NCBI GenBank assembly: GCA_043764895.1
Contig: JAYUJY010000129.1
Location: forward strand, 1-25,263
Source of the DNA: JAAFJU01 sp043764895
GTDB lineage: Bacteria > Cyanobacteriota > Cyanobacteriia > Leptolyngbyales > Leptolyngbyaceae
DNA length: 25,263 bases
Reading direction: 5' to 3'
In this document: one piece after another, positions 1-6,820 of the stretch
Layout of the letters: every line of letters begins with the position of its first letter
How positions within the stretch are numbered: the first letter of the stretch is position 1
Program-made: the position numbers and the translations under genes
The notes under the pieces: model-generated
Seen by the model: the letters and a program-made list of their open reading frames with translations, nothing else
Databases searched by the model: none
Told to the model about the DNA's origin: nothing

Positions 1-71
1 TAGGGGCCTCATGGGATGCAACGATCAATTTACACTTTATGGAACATTGGCTCGATTCCTTAAAAAACAAC

Positions 72-323
72 TTAATATCTTAAGCCTGAGTAGTTACGAA
101 TTAAGAGAATGATTAATTCTCCATCATTAATTTCGTAAATAACACGATAATTCCTAATTCGGATGCGATATTCAGAGTCGCTACCTTTCATTTTTGCAAC
201 ACCATCTGGGCGAGGATTTTCAGCAAGTGCTTTGACGGCTTCATCAATCCGATCACGAATCTCCTCGGGCAGAGCATCAATTTGTTTCTGAACCGATTTA
301 GGCGTGATGATTTGGTATGTCAT
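72..323 (-). CDS. RelE/ParE-family type II toxin, atypical C-terminus
   Basis: This 83-residue protein fits the RelE/ParE toxin fold: an N-terminal helical hairpin (VQKQIDALPEEIRDRIDEAVKAL, about 11-33, shown as the first helices), an NPRPDGVAKMKGSDSEYRIRI segment near 36-56 and the strand core RNYRVIYEINDGELIILLI. Known members are ribosome-dependent mRNA endonucleases or gyrase poisons held in check by a partner antitoxin. The start overlaps the upstream antitoxin gene by 4 bp (ATGA), which is typical of coupled pairs. The oddity is the end: cyanobacterial relatives usually finish with a basic HRxDVYR-like segment, whereas this one ends RNYSGLRY, and I could not restore the usual end in another frame. 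It may therefore be a weakened or inactive toxin. The family call is firm; activity is uncertain. Confidence 0.82.
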   Translation of the reverse strand: MTYQIITPKSVQKQIDALPEEIRDRIDEAVKALAENPRPDGVAKMKGSDSEYRIRIRNYRVIYEINDGELIILLIRNYSGLRY

Positions 324-568
324 GCTGCGGACCGCCCACGTTGTTCGAGGTACTGATCGTAGCTCAGGTAGTCTCCAGTAGCATATTCAGCGCGAGCGAC
401 TTGGATGTCAGCGATCGTTTGCTCATCCATCTCGTCAAAGTCGTCATCGTCGTCGTCAAACAATTCTGAATCAAGATATTCCCAAAGCTTTCGTTTGTCG
501 CTATGAGCGAGTTGGGCGATCGATTCTAAAAGCGACTCGAAGGAAATGGCGATCGTAGTTTCAGACAT
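320..568 (-). CDS. Antitoxin of the RelE/ParE-type pair
   Basis: The 82-residue protein lies immediately upstream of the toxin and overlaps it by 4 bp, so the two should be translated together. The N-terminal part (MSETTIAISFESLLESIAQL) is helical and is followed by a HSDKRKLWEYLDSELF segment, then by a run of six aspartates near residues 38-43 and a C-terminal stretch (ARAEYATGDYLSYDQYLEQR) of the kind that wraps a toxin. No classical ribbon-helix-helix or Xre DNA-binding motif is obvious, so autoregulation is not shown. A GGAGG ribosome-binding site sits about 11 nt upstream of the ATG. The role is inferred mainly from position, size and acidity. Confidence 0.72.
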   Translation of the reverse strand: MSETTIAISFESLLESIAQLAHSDKRKLWEYLDSELFDDDDDDFDEMDEQTIADIQVARAEYATGDYLSYDQYLEQRGRSAA

Positions 569-966
569 TTTGAGAAGTCCTCCATAATTTCTGGGTCAGA
601 AAGATTTTGGTTATCGATTCTGATGAGGGAATCGATCGCTTTCCCATTATAGCAAGCAATCACAATCCTCAATTCAGTCGCCGCCCTCTACGTTTTCAGT
701 TGTTCGTTGGTCCTTGACCGATCGCAGATCATCGCCCATTTGCGGAGTTGTTCGTCGGGTTCTTTGAGGGCGCGATCGTGGAGGAGTTCGATCGTCATTG
801 AAATAATGCGGACTATATTCAAACCACTCATATTACTACTCGGTATTAAAAGCTGCCCAGCTCTACACAAAGGGGGATTTAAGATAAGGGGAGGCACCCA
901 GATGGGAAAAAGTATTTGGGTTGTTGGTATGCTTGATATGCTCCGATCTGCTTGCCAACAATCTCC
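569..966. other. Intergenic stretch with no secure gene
   Basis: Apart from the antitoxin leader and promoter, this 398 bp region has no gene I can support. Two overlapping frames are open (688-897 on the - strand, 707-985 on the + strand). Neither matches a family I know. The - strand frame contains MTIELLHDRALKEPDEQLRK, which reads more like real protein than the + strand frame, so it could be a small unknown protein or a gene remnant. A good GGGGAGG site at 888-894 precedes an ATG at 901 that opens only a 27-codon frame. Confidence 0.4.
646..672 (-). promoter_or_regulatory. Candidate promoter of the toxin-antitoxin operon
   Basis: On the - strand a perfect TATAAT -10 (646-651) is preceded at 15 bp by TTGAGG (667-672), which resembles a -35 box. 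It lies about 80 bp before the antitoxin start and points toward it. The spacing is shorter than the optimal 17 bp, so the -35 is the weaker part of the call. Just downstream, GGGAA and TTCCC flank a CGATCG core (about 627-645) and could form an operator or a small hairpin. Confidence 0.45.
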
Positions 967-2145
967 ATGGTTCTACATCGCCTAAAAAATCACACCCTCA
1001 AAAGTATTTTTGCCCTGTTCCTAGTGACGGTCGGTTTCATGATGGTGGGACTAGCGACCCATGTCTTTGCGAACAATGAGCGACAAATGAACCTGGCCGA
1101 CCTGGCAACAGGGGCGATCGACATCACAGGACAAACACAGCCGAAGATGGACCACACTCAACTGATTTCCATCACCGATCGTGTCACGGCCAGTGCTCCG
1201 ATGGGAGACGACCTCTTTTTAACACCGGGAAATTATGTCGTGATCGATCGGCTGGTGGAGAAATTTGAACGAAAGGATTCAAAAGATTCTGCTTCTAGAA
1301 AGGAAGCCGTTCGATCGGAAGATATTGGAACCTGGACTGCATCACCCGGTCGCTCAACTCACACAACCCGGAACTCAGAATATAAAAGAATCCCAAACCA
1401 GCGCTTTACCGCCCTCAACCCAAAAGTGGGTTCCTACAGCATTGACCTAGCATCCGTGACCAACCTAACCGCAGATCGATCGTCCTGTCAGTCTGGACTC
1501 AGCACCGATCGCATCCATCATGATAATGGAATTGTAAATGGTATTTCACTGACGTTACCTAATGAAGGAATCCTCACCCTGACCCCCGACAACACCCAAA
1601 TCACACCAGGACCCCTATTTCGGTGGCGGTGGCAAAACCAAACCGAACGGCGAAGTCAATATATTTTTCAGGGCGTTGGCTTTCCTGATCGTCCGGAATG
1701 GGATGACTTGCGTGTCTGCTACACTGTACTCCCCAGTCAGACTATCGTCACGGTGTTCGGAAGCCTTGTTCAGAACCGTTTAGTCCCCTATTCAGGTGCG
1801 GGGACGGGAATTCAGCGAATCATTCCAGGTTCTCGGAAAGAGGCAATTGATCAGCTTAATAACGAATATCGCACGTCGAAATGGACAGGACGATTTTTGG
1901 GATTTATTCTGATATGGATGGGGTTAGGGTTGATTTATGCACCGGGCATATTGTTGCCGGGGCAAATTCCGGGACTACGCTGGATGGATGGGATGAATCC
2001 TCTTTTTTGTCTGCTGCCAGCATTCCTTTTATCCATTGTGGGTGCCTTAGCCGTGACCATCATTCCGCAGGCGTGGGCAGCGGCAGTAGTGATTGGGCTT
2101 ACGATCGGAGTGTATTTCACGATGGCTCAATGGAGATGGCGCTAA
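967..2145 (+). CDS. TMEM43-family membrane protein
   Basis: The 392-residue protein has one N-terminal membrane segment (about 12-34), a long polar middle with an extracytoplasmic look, and three more hydrophobic segments at the end (about 309-330, 346-366 and 370-386). This layout, together with the GRFLGFILIWMGLGLIYAP motif at the first C-terminal helix, is that of the TMEM43/LUMA family (DUF1625), whose bacterial members have no established function. An ATG at 967 was preferred; the same frame also allows TTG at 952. Neither has a clear ribosome-binding site. The stop codon lies directly against the start of a peptidase remnant, suggesting that a deletion or rearrangement brought the two together. 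Confidence 0.7.
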   Translation: MVLHRLKNHTLKSIFALFLVTVGFMMVGLATHVFANNERQMNLADLATGAIDITGQTQPKMDHTQLISITDRVTASAPMGDDLFLTPGNYVVIDRLVEKFERKDSKDSASRKEAVRSEDIGTWTASPGRSTHTTRNSEYKRIPNQRFTALNPKVGSYSIDLASVTNLTADRSSCQSGLSTDRIHHDNGIVNGISLTLPNEGILTLTPDNTQITPGPLFRWRWQNQTERRSQYIFQGVGFPDRPEWDDLRVCYTVLPSQTIVTVFGSLVQNRLVPYSGAGTGIQRIIPGSRKEAIDQLNNEYRTSKWTGRFLGFILIWMGLGLIYAPGILLPGQIPGLRWMDGMNPLFCLLPAFLLSIVGALAVTIIPQAWAAAVVIGLTIGVYFTMAQWRWR

Positions 2146-2781
2146 TTTTCTTTATCTTTCCAACACCACCGCATCGATATGCTAGAGCGATCGATGGGAG
2201 TGTCGATGAGGATGAAGGCGCTCATTTGTCGGACTGCGTGAAAGTTGTCCGTAAGTATGGAGCCTGTGCTGAAGAAACTTGGCCTTTCATTTTGGATGAA
2301 GTGACCAGCAAACCACCAAAAGATGCCTACCGCGAAGCAGCTCAGTTTCGGATTGAAGATGCGGCATCGGTGGATATTGATTTAGACATTATGCGGAGTT
2401 GTCTTGCGGAAGGCTATCCTTTTGTATTCGGACTTCAGTTATTTGAATCATTTAATGGTGCAGGTGGCAATGGTGGATTGGTTCCCATGCCAGATTCTGA
2501 CAATGAAAAACATGACGGTGGTCACGCCATGCTGTGTGTTGGCTATTCTGATACCGATCGGGTCTTCATTATTCGCAATTCCTGGGGTGAGGAATGGGGC
2601 GATATGGGGTATGGCTATGTGCCCTACGGATTATTCCGAAGAGGAAGAGGAAACAGAAGAAGAGGAAGAATCTGAAGAGGAGGAAACAGAAGAGGAATAC
2701 GAAGAGGAAACAGAAGAAGAAGAATCTGAAGAAGAAGAGGAATATGAAGAAGAAGATGGTGGCGGTGAAGAAGACGAATAA
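2146..2781 (+). pseudogene. Papain-family (C1) cysteine peptidase remnant, 5'-truncated and frameshifted
   Basis: From about 2186 the reading is a clear C1A peptidase C-terminal half: ARAIDGSVDEDEG, then KYGACAEETWPF, AEGYPFVFGLQLFESF, the catalytic histidine block GGHAMLCVGY (His codon 2523-2525) and the catalytic asparagine block IRNSWGEEWGDMGYGYVPY (Asn codon 2577-2579). The N-terminal half, with the oxyanion Gln and nucleophile Cys, is absent; the DNA there is the end of the TMEM43 gene. Near 2628-2629 one surplus G breaks the frame: skipping it turns VPY-GLFRRGRG into the expected VPYDYS and leads into a tail of about 45 mostly Glu residues ending at 2781. The frame containing the His and Asn blocks is open from 1881 to 2675, but its first part is an out-of-frame reading of TMEM43. 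Without the cysteine this cannot be an active protease. A sequencing indel could explain the shift but not the missing half. Confidence 0.75.
2638..2757 (+). repeat. GAA/GAG homopurine tract encoding a poly-Glu tail
   Basis: About 120 bp are almost all purine on the + strand, made of GAA and GAG codons interrupted by ACA, TCT and TAC/TAT, so the intended product is runs of Glu separated by single Thr, Ser or Tyr. The units are irregular (4-6 codons), which suggests slippage or unequal exchange. The open frames on the complementary strand here are only Phe- or Ser-rich mirror readings. Confidence 0.8.
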
Positions 2782-2810
2782 ATCCATCCTGTTTCTAGCC
2801 ATTCCGTCAG

Positions 2811-2891
2811 GTTTAGGGTTCGGCAAGCCAAACCCCTACAGTCTCTGAAACCCGGATTGTAGGGACATGGCTTGCTGTGTCCTGAACCCCA
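2811..2891. repeat. Dispersed palindromic repeat, copy A
   Basis: Two imperfect inverted arms of about 30 bp face each other across a roughly 17 bp centre: GGCAAGCCAAACCCCTACA on the left and TGTAGGGACATGGCTTGCTG on the right. The same design and much of the same sequence recurs at 23549-23634. Such GTAGGG...GGCTTGCC elements are scattered through many cyanobacterial genomes; they encode nothing and form strong stem-loops. Confidence 0.78.
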
Positions 2892-2907
2892 CAAAATAGA
2901 TCTTTAT

Positions 2908-2944
2908 GCCTCCAAGCTCACGGGTTTGGGGGCTTTCATTGTTT
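2908..2944 (+). terminator. Probable rho-independent terminator
   Basis: GCCTCCAA (2908-2915) pairs with TTGGGGGC (2926-2933), with one G-T pair, around a 10-nt loop, followed by TTTCATTGTTT. It would end transcription from the TMEM43/peptidase side before the nuclease-like gene at 3031. Confidence 0.5.
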
Positions 2945-2951
2945 AATCCCT

Positions 2952-2967
2952 ACCCGATCGATCGGGT
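2952..2967. promoter_or_regulatory. 16 bp perfect palindrome upstream of the nuclease-like gene
   Basis: ACCCGATCGATCGGGT is a perfect palindrome 63 bp before the ATG at 3031. It could be an operator, but it is built from the CGATCG word that is over-represented everywhere in this genome, so chance is a real alternative. Confidence 0.25.
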
Positions 2968-3030
2968 CATTACATCTCACAAGTTGATAAAATAATAGTG
3001 ATTCTGTTGAACATCGTTTAGGAATAACTG

Positions 3031-3654
3031 ATGCCCTCCAATGATCCACGGAACCTCAGCGCCGAAAAAATCACCCTTGACGATCTTCAGCGATACTTTA
3101 GTCTGGACGATCGACCCGACCCCACTGCGTTTCTCGAATGGCAACAAGATTTGCCCACACTCACCGACGACGATCGATCGCGTTTGGATAAAGCCCAAGC
3201 TCACTACAATCATTTATCAAAACGCCCGATTCTCGAAGCCATGGTGAAAATGGTTATTCTGTCGCCATTACTCGAACTCGCAGGTTTCTACGATCCACCC
3301 TTCTATGCAACAAGCGAGAAATCAGTCAACATCTCCGCGCAAGATCATAACCTCACCATTCGCGGCAAAATCGACGTTCTCGTTACCCAAGATCAATTCT
3401 GGATTCTTGTGATTGAATCCAAACAATCTGGCATCGCAATCGACTCCGGCATTCCCCAAGCCCTCACCTACATGCTCGCCGCCCCAGACCACACCAAAGC
3501 CCTCTACGGTATGGTCACAAACGGCAACAACTTCATCTTTATCAAACTCCACGATCGCACCTACCAACTCTCCGACGAATTTTCCCTTCGCAGACGTGGG
3601 GATCTTTACCAAGTTCTCGCTATCTTAAAAAATCTCGCAGACCTCCTAAAATAA
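3031..3654 (+). CDS. Small PD-(D/E)xK restriction-endonuclease-like protein
   Basis: The 207-residue protein has the core of a PD-(D/E)xK nuclease: an ILEAMVKMVILSPLLELAGF helix (about 67-86), then GKIDVLV with Asp115, then WILVIESKQ with Glu129 and Lys131 in the E-x-K arrangement. It resembles the N-terminal nuclease domain of type I restriction HsdR subunits, but there is no helicase domain and no methylase or specificity gene nearby. Stand-alone proteins of this kind are common in cyanobacteria and their substrate is unknown. The ATG is supported by AGGA at 3020-3023, 7 nt upstream. Its coding strand is unusually C-rich and G-poor, unlike most genes in the window. Confidence 0.72.
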   Translation: MPSNDPRNLSAEKITLDDLQRYFSLDDRPDPTAFLEWQQDLPTLTDDDRSRLDKAQAHYNHLSKRPILEAMVKMVILSPLLELAGFYDPPFYATSEKSVNISAQDHNLTIRGKIDVLVTQDQFWILVIESKQSGIAIDSGIPQALTYMLAAPDHTKALYGMVTNGNNFIFIKLHDRTYQLSDEFSLRRRGDLYQVLAILKNLADLLK

Positions 3655-3679
3655 CCCTTTTGCAATCGCTCCAATGCTC

Positions 3680-4468
3680 CTAATTCTTCGGACGAAACAC
3701 TTGTTCCACCCATCCGACCAACGTCTTACGCGGAACAAATCGACCGATCGTACTCACAATCTGATTTCCAAATCCCGTCACGACGATCGGTTCATTCCGT
3801 TCCATCGCATCCAGCGATTCCTTAACCACAGACTCCGCCGTTGCAACTTTAGGGGGCGCTTGCGTTGAACCTTCCATCATCTTATCCATTCCCGCCGCCA
3901 CTCCAAAATTCGATTCTGTCGATCCCGGACATAGCGCCTGAACCTTCACACCCGAACCCTTCACCTCCGCCCATAAAGACCCACTAAAGCTCACAACAAA
4001 CGCTTTCGTGGCGGCATAGACGGACAAATAAGGTAATGATTGGAGACCTGCTATTGAAGCAACATTGATAATGCTACCGGACTTGCGTTCCACCATGCTA
4101 GGCAAAAACAAATGTGTCAGTTCTGTTAACGCTAAAACATTCAACTGAATCATTGAAATTTGTTTCGATCGATCGCAACTCACAAACGCCGCATAATCAC
4201 CAAACCCCGCATTATTCACCAGCAAATCTATTGTCCACTCCCAGCTTTTCACCGCATCAAAGACGCCCTGCGCCGCCGTGGGGACGGTCAAATCGGCAAC
4301 CCAAACTTTGACCTTCACACCCTGATTACTCGTCAACTCATGGGCTAGTTCTCCCAGTTTGTCCTGCGATCGAGCCACCAACACCAGGTCATACTTCTTC
4401 GCAGCCAGCGATCGTGCAAACGCCGCACCAATCCCCATCGAAGCACCCGTTACTAAAGCTGTCGGCAT
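3680..4468 (-). CDS. Short-chain dehydrogenase/reductase (SDR)
   Basis: This is a full-length classical SDR of 262 residues, a cytosolic NAD(P)-dependent oxidoreductase. Visible motifs are the cofactor-binding TGASMGIG (7-14), an Asp-Leu near 59-60, NNAG (85-88), and the catalytic set Ser138, Tyr151 and Lys155 (YAATK). An arginine at 33 after the second strand (VARSQ) suggests an NADPH preference, which is an inference. The closest general type is the DltE/YqjQ-like group, but the substrate cannot be read from sequence. It ends 25 bp from the convergent nuclease-like gene and is followed on its own strand by nothing related. Confidence 0.88.
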   Translation of the reverse strand: MPTALVTGASMGIGAAFARSLAAKKYDLVLVARSQDKLGELAHELTSNQGVKVKVWVADLTVPTAAQGVFDAVKSWEWTIDLLVNNAGFGDYAAFVSCDRSKQISMIQLNVLALTELTHLFLPSMVERKSGSIINVASIAGLQSLPYLSVYAATKAFVVSFSGSLWAEVKGSGVKVQALCPGSTESNFGVAAGMDKMMEGSTQAPPKVATAESVVKESLDAMERNEPIVVTGFGNQIVSTIGRFVPRKTLVGWVEQVFRPKN

Positions 4469-4544
4469 AATTATTTGTCTCTTAAAACTTACTTCTATGA
4501 TAAGTGGAATCTACATGATCAGTGGAATCCAACGTGGGTTTGGC

Positions 4545-5180
4545 TCAGCCTAAGGTTCTCTGAATGAACCCATCCATCTCGCCCAAAACCGCCTGGGACA
4601 CCTCATGCCCCATCGTCGGAAATTCCAAATACTTCACAGGTGCCCCCGCCTTCACGAGCCGATCGCACGTTTCTCTCGCCACCGCCACCGGAACCACCGA
4701 ATCAACAGCACCATGCACCATCAATACCGGAGCCTGATCATTAATCGGGGCGATCGGACCATGACGGTAGCCGCTTAAAATCATGCGTCCAGCCAGCAGG
4801 AATTCAAACCCCACTTCGATCGTCATCGCTCCCCCTTGAGAAAATCCACCCAACAGCGTTTGCGTCAAGGGAACGCGCGTCACCGTCGGCAACGCAGTTA
4901 GGCATTCAATCAACGCCTGCCGACTCGCTTGCAACTGCGGCAAATGCCCCCAGTCCCCGCCAAAATTAAACCCAGATGGAAATCCATACCACATCTTTCC
5001 GCCCGGTGCCGGATGGTCAAATGGCCCTTCCGGGAAGACCAAGTGGTACTCAGAAAGGTTCAGCAATCCCGTAAAGTAGGCGGCATCTTCCGCATTGGCA
5101 CCCCAGCCGTGGAGAATCACGATCGCCCCCTTGGCTGGACGCCCTGACTGCGGTGGCACCGAAATAGTTCTTAAAGCCAT
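4545..5180 (-). CDS. Phospholipase/carboxylesterase-family serine esterase
   Basis: The 211-residue alpha/beta hydrolase belongs to the carboxylesterase/acyl-protein thioesterase-like family. It shows the early HGWGAN oxyanion segment (24-29), the nucleophile elbow GGFSQGGA with Ser114, the acid VHGAVDSVVPV with Asp160, and MGHEV with His192, so the triad is complete and in order. No signal peptide is present, so it should act in the cytoplasm on short-chain esters or thioesters. An AGGA about 8-9 nt upstream supports the ATG at 5180. It lies 38 bp downstream of the glutamine amidotransferase gene on the same strand, so the two may be cotranscribed. Confidence 0.88.
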   Translation of the reverse strand: MALRTISVPPQSGRPAKGAIVILHGWGANAEDAAYFTGLLNLSEYHLVFPEGPFDHPAPGGKMWYGFPSGFNFGGDWGHLPQLQASRQALIECLTALPTVTRVPLTQTLLGGFSQGGAMTIEVGFEFLLAGRMILSGYRHGPIAPINDQAPVLMVHGAVDSVVPVAVARETCDRLVKAGAPVKYLEFPTMGHEVSQAVLGEMDGFIQRTLG

Positions 5181-5218
5181 TACTTCTGTCCTAATTGATT
5201 TCTTAGCATACTGATTTC

Positions 5219-5929
5219 TTAGAAGACTAAGCTAGCAAACCGCTGCATGATTTCAAAACCGACCGGAGTCTCTTTTATTTGATGGGCAATCGCCTCGGGA
5301 TCGAAGCCTTCAGTCAGCAGACCTTCCCGTGCATAGTGCGTGTAGGCTTGCATTACCTGCGTCGGAAATTCCGGATGAAACTGCATCCCCCACACGCAAT
5401 CGCCATAGCGAAAGGCTTGGTGCGGCACCCGATCGCTGGACGCTAGCCAAACAACATTGGGCGGGAGCTGGATGACGGCTTGGCGGTGGCTAAGCTGGAC
5501 ATGAGTTTTAGGGGGGAGGCCATGGAGGAGCGGGTCATCTTGGGCTTCAGGCCGGATTTGGACTGGAATTGTGCCGACTTCTCGTCCATCCGAAATGTAA
5601 TCGACGGTTCCCCCGAGGGCATAAGCCAGCAACTGGTGGCCGTAGCAGATGCCTAGGATAGGAATTTGTTTATCAACGGCGATGCGTAACCAAGCGGCGG
5701 TGGCTTCACACCAAGAATGCCGATCGGTGACCATGGAGTGAGATCCGGTGATGAGAATGCCGCTGAGTTCGGTGTAGTGAGGCAATGTGCCGCCTTGGCT
5801 AACATCGACAGTTTTGATGAAGGTCCGATCGACCGAGAGTGCCTCGATCATCCAATCTTCAAAATCACCGCATTGGTTCTGTAGCTCAGGCATGGTGCTT
5901 CCGGTCTTGATAATTAGAAGGTAGCTCAT
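5219..5929 (-). CDS. Class I glutamine amidotransferase-like protein
   Basis: This 236-residue protein is a free-standing GATase1 domain. The nucleophile motif is GICYGHQL with Cys95, and the rest of the triad is in MQFHPEF with His185 and Glu187. The N-terminus (LLIIKTGSTMPELQNQCGDF) matches the GMP-synthase-like group of solitary amidotransferases, which includes gamma-glutamyl-amine hydrolases and uncharacterised members. No synthetase partner is adjacent, so hydrolysis of a gamma-glutamyl compound is possible but unproven. The ATG at 5929 has no clear ribosome-binding site but is the start that keeps the first beta strand. Confidence 0.85.
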   Translation of the reverse strand: MSYLLIIKTGSTMPELQNQCGDFEDWMIEALSVDRTFIKTVDVSQGGTLPHYTELSGILITGSHSMVTDRHSWCEATAAWLRIAVDKQIPILGICYGHQLLAYALGGTVDYISDGREVGTIPVQIRPEAQDDPLLHGLPPKTHVQLSHRQAVIQLPPNVVWLASSDRVPHQAFRYGDCVWGMQFHPEFPTQVMQAYTHYAREGLLTEGFDPEAIAHQIKETPVGFEIMQRFASLVF

Positions 5930-6094
5930 GAATAGTATTTTAGAGGGGTCTTAAGTTGGGTTAAGTGTCTTTGGGGGCAGGTTAGAGTGGCTTTGATCAA
6001 GAAAGGGATGGATTGAAGTCAAAATGGTGTGGCTGTCATCCTCTCATTTAAAGGGTTATTGTGTGGCAATGTAGGTAACCTGGTCACAATTTTT

Positions 6095-6099
6095 AGGAG
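6095..6099 (+). promoter_or_regulatory. Ribosome-binding site deciding a GTG start
   Basis: AGGAG lies 9 nt before a GTG at 6109, the codon that starts the YaaW-family gene; no in-frame ATG is nearby. Confidence 0.7.
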
Positions 6100-6108
6100 T
6101 CCGGTGCG

Positions 6109-6786
6109 GTGGATGAGCTTAGGGCGGCGTTGGAACTAGCGACGGATGAAGAACTTTCTGGCTTGACGGATCTATTGTTCTGTCCGAAGTTTAATCCATT
6201 GGATTATCTCCAGCAGCCGGAGGTGTTGGCGCTGCGGGCGGGCGATCGATCGCGGTGGCTGGATGAACTAGAGCAGCGATTTCGGTTTTTGGCGGCGGAT
6301 GGCCTGACGGTGCTCCAACGAAAAACCGATCGGCTCAGCTACCGAATGATTCTGATTCAAGTCTGCCGTCATCTCAAGTTGCCTTACTCCAGCGCCCTGT
6401 CTACGATGGATTTGGAAGCAGAGATTTTCTTGGTCTTGGTGCAGCGATCGGGTCTGGAATTGCCAAGTACTACATCCGGAGCGGTCGGGACGGCTCTCAA
6501 AGGCGGTGGCGCGATGGCAGCAAGCACGCTCGTGACGCCGTTAGTCAGACGTCTCGCAGGTCAAACATTGGCACAGCAAGGGCTACAACAGGGACTGTCG
6601 GCGGCGGCTCGGCAGGGGCTGTTGCGGTATGGGGTGGTGCGATCGGCGGCGGCAATGCTGGGACCTGCGATGTGGACGTGGTTTTTGGCGGACCTGGGAT
6701 GGCGAAGTATTTCGACTAATTACGGCAGGGTTATTCCGATGGTCTTTGCTCTTGCCCAGATTCGGCTAACGCGGGGCTTTGATTAG
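6109..6786 (+). CDS. YaaW-family (UPF0174) protein
   Basis: The 225-residue protein begins with a GTG supported by AGGAG. The layout agrees with E. coli YaaW: an N-terminal DELRAALELATDEELSGLTDLL helix pair, the block YRMILIQVCRHLKLPYS followed by STMDLEAEIF near 93-110, a small-residue-rich helical region with TLVTPLVRRLAGQTL, and a closing segment VIPMVFALAQIRLTRG. The family's biochemical role is not established; some relatives are fused or linked to stress and quality-control proteins. The Gly/Ala-rich hydrophobic second half (about 125-210) could associate with membrane. The O-antigen-ligase-like gene follows after 34 bp on the same strand. Confidence 0.68.
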   Translation: MDELRAALELATDEELSGLTDLLFCPKFNPLDYLQQPEVLALRAGDRSRWLDELEQRFRFLAADGLTVLQRKTDRLSYRMILIQVCRHLKLPYSSALSTMDLEAEIFLVLVQRSGLELPSTTSGAVGTALKGGGAMAASTLVTPLVRRLAGQTLAQQGLQQGLSAAARQGLLRYGVVRSAAAMLGPAMWTWFLADLGWRSISTNYGRVIPMVFALAQIRLTRGFD

Positions 6787-6820
6787 CAGCTAGAATTCTA
6801 GAGCTTCTCCCCTTTGTGCT

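Noticed and set aside
707..985. Open 92-codon + strand frame before the TMEM43 gene
   Set aside because: It overlaps the TMEM43 start region, resembles no family and reads as low-complexity Ser/Arg/Leu sequence.
2569..2894. Phe-rich and Ser-rich frames opposite the glutamate tract
   Set aside because: They are the complement of GAA/GAG repeats; open frames are expected there without being genes.
3031..3654. Part of a restriction-modification or other defence island
   Set aside because: No methylase, specificity subunit, helicase or other defence gene adjoins it; the toxin-antitoxin pair is 2.5 kb away and separated by unrelated genes.
5930..6108. Possible replication origin at the skew switch
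   Set aside because: No cluster of TTATCCACA-like DnaA boxes and no dnaA or dnaN nearby; only the skew change remains.
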